Positions 57,901 through 64,000 of a stretch of 64,000 nt of DNA are shown in pieces (positions within the stretch are counted from its first letter, which is position 1; each line of letters begins with the position of its first letter). The position numbers were made by a program, and so were the translations under genes. The DNA comes from Trematomus loennbergii (Eukaryota; Chordata; Actinopteri; Perciformes; Nototheniidae). The stretch spans positions 11,588,449 through 11,652,448 of the forward strand of contig JAAOOA010000060.1 in NCBI GenBank assembly GCA_012861695.1, read 5' to 3'. The notes below the pieces were generated by a model that was not told the DNA's origin, did no database searches, and saw only the letters and a program-made list of their open reading frames with translations.

Positions 57901-60687
57901 CAAGGAGGCCACGGGAGTCACAGACATACAGGTGTGGAAGAGAAAAAGAGAAGGATAGCCTGTGAACTGTGTACTGTATTAATATTGTAAAAAATGTCAT
58001 GTGTGTGTAGGAGATAGTGGAGCGCTTCATCTCACAGAAGGAGACACACCAGCATCTGGAGAAGCTGAAGGGAGAGAACGAGACGGTGCTGCAGCAGCTG
58101 AAGGAGCAGAAGGAGCTCCTGGACCAACAGTTCCAGGACATGAAATACTCGGGAGAGGCTGAACTCTCGAGGTGAGACACTCAAACAGAAGTGGAACAAA
58201 AGCCTGCATGCAGCTGTAGTGTTTGTTCTCAAGCTCTTTCTCTGTGTGTGTGTGTTTTCTTAGTGACAGACAGATGCTGGAGGAGTGTGAGCTGCAGCTG
58301 CAGGCTCAGCAGCAGAGGTGTGATGCAGATAAGGAGCGTCTGGAGTGGCTGGTGAAAGCCCTCAGTACTGTGCAAGCCGGAGTGGAGCACCTCGCAGACA
58401 AACTTCAACACATCACGCTGGTAAATACCACCTCAGGCGTCAGGGCTGTAGGTCTATGTTTTTGCCACTTATTTTTGTTACTTGTTATTTTTAAAGGAAT
58501 TACATTTTTATGCAATATACGGTCCTCTTCAAGACTTTTTCATATATTTGTGCTTATACAGAAGCTAAATTGTGAGAAAAAGGTAGCAGTACAAGGCCAA
58601 TTAAGACAAACAAGGAACTACAACAAAAGTGGGAAAAAACTACGGAATCTAGTTTTTAATTAATAAATGTTTTACTCTCTTATATTCAATTACAAAATAT
58701 GTCTATAGGGTTATCTTATAATCTGTATTTTCCTTAATATTTGTCCATTTACGTATTCCCTACCAACGCATCCATCTTTGGTTCTTATTCCATTTCTCTC
58801 AAAAGGTGTGTTGACAATCATAAGTATGTGTGTTCACCGTTCTTCCGTTTCTCTCAGAGAGAGGACACGGTGGCTGAAGTGTCTCCAGACTCAGATGAGT
58901 TTGTGTTAGAGCTGATGACCCAGTGTGAGCTGAAGCTGAAGTTACTGCACGAGGAGCTTCGAGGAAAGGATGTGTCTGCTATCATGAAGGAGATGGAGGA
59001 AGAGGAAGTGAGTCGACGCCACAATCATATACACTCATTCAAGAAATACAGGCACTGTTTTTTTTCCCTGACGTAAATGAAGACATATCAATCTTTTTAA
59101 TTGGTGCACAAAAATTCACCGGAATAAAAAAAAAATCAGATTTTGGCATGGAGGTGTTGCTGACGCACACAGTGCACAGTGCTACACATGAACACAGCAT
59201 GGCTGAGCATGTTAGCATGGAAGCTGCTGTGCGTGCATATCTTATCTGAATGGAAAAGCAGCCGTTAGAGCCACCTGAAGTGTTTGTTCCAGATTACCAA
59301 CGCTCGACAGCACCCTCTCTGTTTGAGAACATATGATATCAGAGTGTACCAGTCTGAAGGCCATTTGCTAATGACATTGACTGTTTTACCCTCAGATCCA
59401 TTTTGAGAGGCCATAATCTTTGTAATTGACGTAACTGTGAGCTGATATCTTCCAGTCTAGTTTTGTTTGATTCAAAGCTACCGTTAGAAACTAGTTGGCT
59501 GTCCCGGTCAAGAGGTTGCACCTCTACCATAACAAAGTACATTTTTCCTTCTAGAAACCTACTGTACTGCTCATCATATCAGTTACATGGCATAGACATG
59601 ACTCTAAAACTCCTCCACTTATCCTACACCAAACTACGTTAACAATACAAGGCATATATAAAGGACCAGTATAATAATGTAAAAACTACAAAAACAAAGG
59701 TTAGTGGTTTGTTGTATACATCTGAAGAAAGAAATCTCTCCTACAACTTCAAACTGGCTCTTTTCAAGTTCTTTTCAAAAAGATGGAATAGGACATTTTA
59801 GATACATGTGAAATTATGTTTATATTATAAGACTTCAAAAAGAGAGCCTCATGTGAAAAACTAGAATGGCACCTGGAGAGCGCAGACCTCAGCTGTGGTG
59901 CATTCACATGCTGCTCGGACGGTCCCACTTCCAAAGTTGGCACCAACAGAGATGCTTCAAAGAAGTGTTTGATTTGATTTACATTCATCTGCCATGTTTC
60001 TGCCTGACATGACATCATCTCAACATGTCATGTACCAAAATGTTTCCAGACTGTTGGATGTTAAAACATTGAGGGGGCATTTACAAGATTTTAGATCACC
60101 TCCAAAATGTTATGGGTTGTTCCTTGGCCAACTCTACAACCTTCCTACAGATTTCATGAGAATCAGACCTGTAGTTTTTACATGAATTGCTGACAGACAA
60201 ACAACCCAGCTGAAGACATAACGTCTTTGACAGAGTTCATAAACCTAACGTTGAATGAATATTCATTTCCGTTTTTTTGGATTTCACATTTCATTCTGCA
60301 TTTGTAAAAAGACCAACGTAAAGTCAGATTATTTGAGAAACTTTGAGGAGTCATATTAAATAAAACATACATCTTCAACATAATTTTTGCTATTTTTCTG
60401 AGCAGTTCTATGTCAGGATTGAGGGAAAGCTGCTGGAGTACAACACCCGCGTCAAGCTGCCCGAGGACCAGAGTCTGGACCTCTTCAATGACGGTGAGTT
60501 GGAAGCCACAAACACAGACAGAACAATTCCACACAATCTAAACTCCCCATGTTGTGTCTCAGAGGACGACAGTGAAGAGGACGAGGCTGACGTCATGTCT
60601 CGCGAGGCACTGAAGCGCCATTCTCAGATGATCATTGAGTCCAAGTCCAAGAAGAAGCCCTGGAAGAAGAAGAAGGGCAAATTCTGA
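53145..60687 (+). CDS. odad3: Outer dynein arm docking complex subunit 3 (CCDC151), 13 exons
   Basis: Exons: 53145-53223, 53437-53557, 53704-53781, 54079-about 54270 or 54315, 54943-55044, 56329-56454, 56730-56852, 57782-57931, 58011-58171, 58264-58420, 58858-59007, 60406-60493 and 60563-60687 (TGA). Apart from the uncertain exon 4 end, junctions have GT/AG and matching phases. Diagnostic motifs shared with human ODAD3: EGDRTAYYESSQ, RGLEKDAYRNMSGK, LENSLEKTQFKCKEAENI, KYSGEAELSS, EGKLLEYNTRVKLP and an acidic then Lys-rich end (SKSKKKPWKKKKGKF). The protein is almost all coiled coil, about 550 residues against 595 in human. It anchors outer dynein arms on ciliary doublets, and loss causes primary ciliary dyskinesia in humans. 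One base is missing near 53,472 in exon 2 (after ESSQ), which breaks the frame as read. Confidence 0.93.
54337..54768. mobile_element. TTAA-flanked MITE in odad3 intron 4
   Basis: 424 bp with ends ATGGGCCCTATTGTGC and CAGGTTTATATTATATTTG-side AATGAGGGCCCCT, flanked on both sides by TTAA (54,337-54,340 and 54,765-54,768). The TTAA target is typical of piggyBac and Kolobok elements. The family is common in teleosts. No ORF. Confidence 0.8.
54803..54938 (+). repeat. (GT)n microsatellite abutting an odad3 splice acceptor
   Basis: About 136 bases of GT with three GTGGTG interruptions, followed at once by TCAG and exon 5 (54,943). It takes the place of the usual polypyrimidine tract. Confidence 0.95.
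55045..56328 (+). other. odad3 intron 5, no separate feature
   Basis: Single-copy-looking DNA between exons 5 and 6. The ORFs seen here lack any recognisable content. Confidence 0.6.
59008..60405 (+). other. odad3 intron 11 with a LINE-like tail
   Basis: The intron is 1.4 kb. At about 60,035-60,215 the sequence CCAAAATGTTATGGGTTGTT, CCTTGGCCAACTCTACA ... TGCTGACAGACAAACAAC resembles the 3' untranslated end of an RTE-type LINE. Otherwise nothing is recognised. Confidence 0.4.
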
Positions 60688-62027
60688 TCGCTACAGTGTC
60701 AGGACTCTGATCTCAGGACCCAGATTTCAAATCGCTATATTAATGTTTCACCGCTCAAATTAAAATTATTATGTGTTGCTACAAATCTTTGACAAATACA
60801 AATGAGATTATATATTTTTAGAAATGAATTATTAGCCCAATTAAAAAGCTCTACGATGATTTTTGTTTAAATATATGTTAGTACCTTTGAAATGTGTTGT
60901 ATAAGTGTGTGTTTTGACAACAGTAAGGTTCTCTGTTGTTACACAAACTATTGGTCCTTTGCTTCTATTCACAGTGCACAAGTCCACACTCTGCATGGTG
61001 CCCTTATAAAAAAAATACAAATATTGCTTTTACTTTTTTTGGTATAATCTGACCATAAATGTGGGTGAAACCAGTCACTTTTGCTTGAAGGCTTTCTCCG
61101 TTATTGTCCTGCTATCCATCGTGAACGTAATAGGGTTGTACCTTTCAGAAATGATACAGGTCCCTGAAAGCAAACACCTTTGACAAATCCAGCCAAGTGA
61201 ATCACGTTGACACTAGAGACACATTTGCTTTGTCCCAGCATACCGTAACATGTGAGCGTCAACACCTGAACGATCTCTGCTATGCTCAGCATGTCAGAAA
61301 TAGCTGTGCCTCTTTGCTCAAATACTTTGTGGTTGCTGTTAGGTGGATTGTTTGGTTTTCTTATAATTAGCAAAGCAAAACATCAGAGTGTAACTCAATC
61401 ATGTTCTCTGTGTTTAATTGTCCAACTGATACATCTGCCATTGAGTGTCATACAGAATTCAACCAGACAGACAACTATGATTGATCAAATACATTATTGT
61501 TTAATTCTAAGGGTTTGGTGCTCCTGTAGAATTGCATTTGTGTGCTGATAGTTATACGTTATAAATCAAAATCACATTCATTTAAAAGAAAATGGGGTCC
61601 TGAAGAAAGAATTAACAGCATGCCCACATAAAATCAATCTCCTAAAATAAGACAGAAAATGTTATCATAGAAAAATAGATTATTTATACAAAATCAATAT
61701 TTAATTGGATTTGACTCAGTCACATGACACACACAGAAGAATAAAAAACTACAAAAAGCAAACATTAAACATAGGTCAATATTTTTTACAAAATAACCTA
61801 CAATACATCACACATTTGGCAAATGCATTATAACTGTATTCCTGCCCAATATTTTGACAACGACAAAGATTGTCTATCTATGCTACACTACACATTATTA
61901 AATCAAATATCTCAGAAATATTAAAAGTATTCACTGATGATTAATAAATAACTTTTCTCAAAAGTTTAAAACGTGCCGATTGTCCGTGTTTACCTGTAGC
62001 AAGGGATTTCATTGGTGTGTTGTTCGA
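60688..62027. other. Intergenic, no gene recognised
   Basis: odad3 3' region followed by AT-rich DNA. An ATTAAA-like signal lies at about 60,758 and again at 60,840. No repeat array or RNA gene seen. Confidence 0.6.
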
Positions 62028-62138
62028 TCAATCTGTGAGCGGGGGCGGGTCTGTGGGCGCTGGCTGCTGCAGATTTTGAATCGCCGCCAGCAGCGTGAGA
62101 ACCATCAGGCCTCCAATCCAACATGTAGTACCATCACT
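62028..62138 (-). CDS. Candidate last exon of a minus-strand gene, hydrophobic tail
   Basis: After an acceptor TTCTACAG on the minus strand, only one frame is open. It reads SDGTTCWIGGLMVLTLLAA and then IQNLQQPAPTDPPPLTD, with TGA at 62,028-62,030. The 15 or so hydrophobic residues near the end would make a C-terminal membrane anchor. Upstream exons would lie beyond 62,138, and I could not find them before the third copy at 62,782. Family not recognised. Confidence 0.35.
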   Translation of the reverse strand, partial: SDGTTCWIGGLMVLTLLAAIQNLQQPAPTDPPPLTD

Positions 62139-62781
62139 CTGTAGAAGACGCTTTGAATGATGAATTTGTCACGTTTTACAGATAAACCTGTCTGAACAAT
62201 TTACTGATAACTACTAACAGGTAAGAAACATGTAAGCCCATCACAGCCAGTCGAGTTCAGGTTAGCTAATTATTGGCTACACTCACACAAATAATCTGCA
62301 TTTCTGAGCACTTTCTTTGGGCTGATTGAATTGATCCATGTCTGTGCTTCTGTGTTTGTTTCACTCTCTACATAACTACAGTGTTAAACCACAATAATGC
62401 TACCAAATGACTGAGTAGTTCATGAAACTCTTATGAGACCGATCCTCTTTGCTGCTAACATGCCAGACTCAAGGCTCTGCGGCTGAGAAGCTTCATGGCA
62501 AACTAACAGCAGTTAGTGCATCAGGTTTATCCTTGGCCTAAAACTTTACAAATAGTTTGGTTAACTTAAAACATGACCAGTTGAAAAAGTAGTTAAAATT
62601 AAATTGTAAAAAAAATATCAAATTGGAAATTAAATGTCTTACGAAAACATTCCAGCACAAATACCATCAATTGACTTTATTTCAAAAAGTTCCCACTTGT
62701 TCACATTAATAGACCAAAAAATAATAATTAAATACTGCATTGAAGAAATATGTAATTGACTCCTTTAATTCCTGTTAACCT

Positions 62782-64000
62782 GAGCAATGGTCTAAAAGAA
62801 ATAGACCTGTTGTCTTACCTATTCGTTTTGTAACATCTGACCTGTACAATTTTCACTATTCTAGTTGAACTTTTAGATGGTCAGAACATCTTGAACACTG
62901 TCAAAAAGCAACATAAATTCTCAGATTTTATGACCCTAAGTTTTGTAGTTTGAATAGCTAACTATATGAACAATGCAAAAAAGTAATTTAACCAAACTAT
63001 GGAAATGTGAAAGTAGTCAAGTCAAAGCAGTGATTCAACACTGTTTATGTTGAATATAAAACATGGAGGCAATGAGTTTGTTTCATTCTAATGAGGAAGC
63101 TAGTGAACTGGAATGAAGTGAAATGAAATCAAAATGGAATATAATTATATATCACAGTGCAGATCCAACCAGGGAAGGAGGCCAAGCTGACACACACTCA
63201 CGCACACTCGCGCACGGTTAGACATGCGCGCGGAGCATCATCCGCCCACAATCACAGAGAACAATCAGTCCTCTGATATATGCCACAGTCTCTTCCTTCT
63301 AAGTTTCACACTGTCTCTGCCTGAACCAACAGGGCTCTGAACATGGACTTCATCGACACTCAAGAGATGCAGATTCATGAGGAGAAAGATTACGGTACAT
63401 TTGTTTTGGGGATAATATGTTTTTATTTGTATTCAAAGTACCTTTTTGAATGCCAGATTTGTTTATTGAGGCTGCTATAGAATGATGGATTTCTAGAGCG
63501 ATGGTTGCAAGGGAATTTGTAGATTTTTTTACTTTCTTTTAAAGACATATTTTTATGTAATTTTGAGCATTGATTAAAAGTTATATTCTGTACATAATTA
63601 CAGTCTTAATATTTTTATAAATTATTCTGTGTGGCCATTTTTAAACCATTTGTTATGACGATTATACAATTCAAATAAAGTAAATATACTTGTAGAGCAT
63701 CTGCCAGTAAGGCCATCTCAGTAAAAACAATACAGAGTAGTGATCGCAATCTGTTTTGCATGTCTTTTGCAACACAGATTGTTTCCTGCTATTCAATTGT
63801 AAAGAGGGTTCCCCCTCAGCTCAGTCTAGATATCATATGTTTTCTTCATTGGCATTTTACATTTAGGAACACTGCGTTTCAAATGTTAAGCTGCGATTGC
63901 ATTAACGGTTGTAATAAAAACAAAATGAAATTGATACAGCCAGGGACTAATGTTTTCTCGCCCTCCTCCCTGGCGCAGATGAGGCAGCAGGTGTGGGTGA
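62782..64000 (+). repeat. Third, direct copy of the palindrome arm (gene X 5' region), element-free
   Basis: Matches 42,623-42,946 of the right arm, then skips the whole CAGTGTG element and continues from 44,250 to the window end. The boundary at 62,782 (GAGCAATGGTCTAAAAG) is abrupt. It shares some small differences with the left arm (CTTGTAGAGCATCTGCC) and others with the right arm (GATAATATGTTTTT). Confidence 0.93.
63343..64000 (+). CDS. Third copy of exons X1 and start of X2 (possible parental gene)
   Basis: X1 63,343-63,394 (MDFIDTQEMQIHEEKDY, donor GTACAT) and the first 22 bases of X2 from 63,979. X2 differs at once from the arms (GTGTGGGTGA against GTGTGGGGGA). The window ends before the position of the TGA seen in both arms. 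This copy has no element in its 5' flank and may be the intact source gene continuing to the right. Product not recognised. Confidence 0.5.

Noticed and set aside
1..64000. tRNA, rRNA or snRNA genes
   Set aside because: No A/B box pair with cloverleaf, and no rRNA or snRNA core sequence was recognised by eye.

Overview
The window reads as teleost fish nuclear DNA. It has intron-split vertebrate genes (slc44a2 and odad3, a pair I recall as sharing human 19p13.2), long GT/CA and AT microsatellites, fish-type MITEs and hAT-like repeats, L2-type LINE fragments and a young LTR retrotransposon. I see no prokaryotic features, rRNA or tRNA. All calls come from reading and hand translation; no database was searched.

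Layout. 1-0.8 kb: a small two-exon gene on the minus strand. 2.8-8.4 kb: a multi-exon MULE-type transposase gene on the minus strand, with a 65-bp minisatellite at its 3' end. 8.4-10.5 kb: a hAT-like element with older repeats nested in it. 10.77-15.09 kb: a recent LTR retrotransposon (366-bp LTRs, perfect 5-bp target duplication) whose only ORF is gag-like and expanded by 60-bp and 36-bp repeats. 15.4-17.7 kb: an intron-containing gypsy-type integrase gene of Ginger/GIN type, followed by an exon resembling the start of a Ulp1-type protease. 17.77-18.92 kb: a MITE with long terminal inverted repeats.

18.9-46.2 kb is a giant imperfect palindrome. The left arm is about 7.3 kb and the right arm about 15.9 kb. 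They differ mainly because a 137-bp satellite has about 7 copies on the left and about 69 on the right. Each arm carries, from outside in: the duplicated 5' end of an unidentified gene (two exons, transcribed outward), a 1.3-kb inverted-repeat element with a second element nested in it, the 137-bp array, and longer repeats. The central loop holds an LTR-like tandem promoter, an ORF with a SAP-like motif, and about 49 copies of a 51-bp minisatellite. A third, direct copy of the gene 5' end starts at 62,782. It lacks the 1.3-kb element and shows a clean empty site.

Right of the palindrome are the last exons of slc44a2 (47.4-50.2 kb, two alternative terminal exons, gene body absent), a complete 13-exon odad3 (53.1-60.7 kb), intergenic DNA with one orphan minus-strand exon, and the third copy. 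Single-base frame breaks occur in conserved genes as well as transposon genes, so some may be assembly indels.
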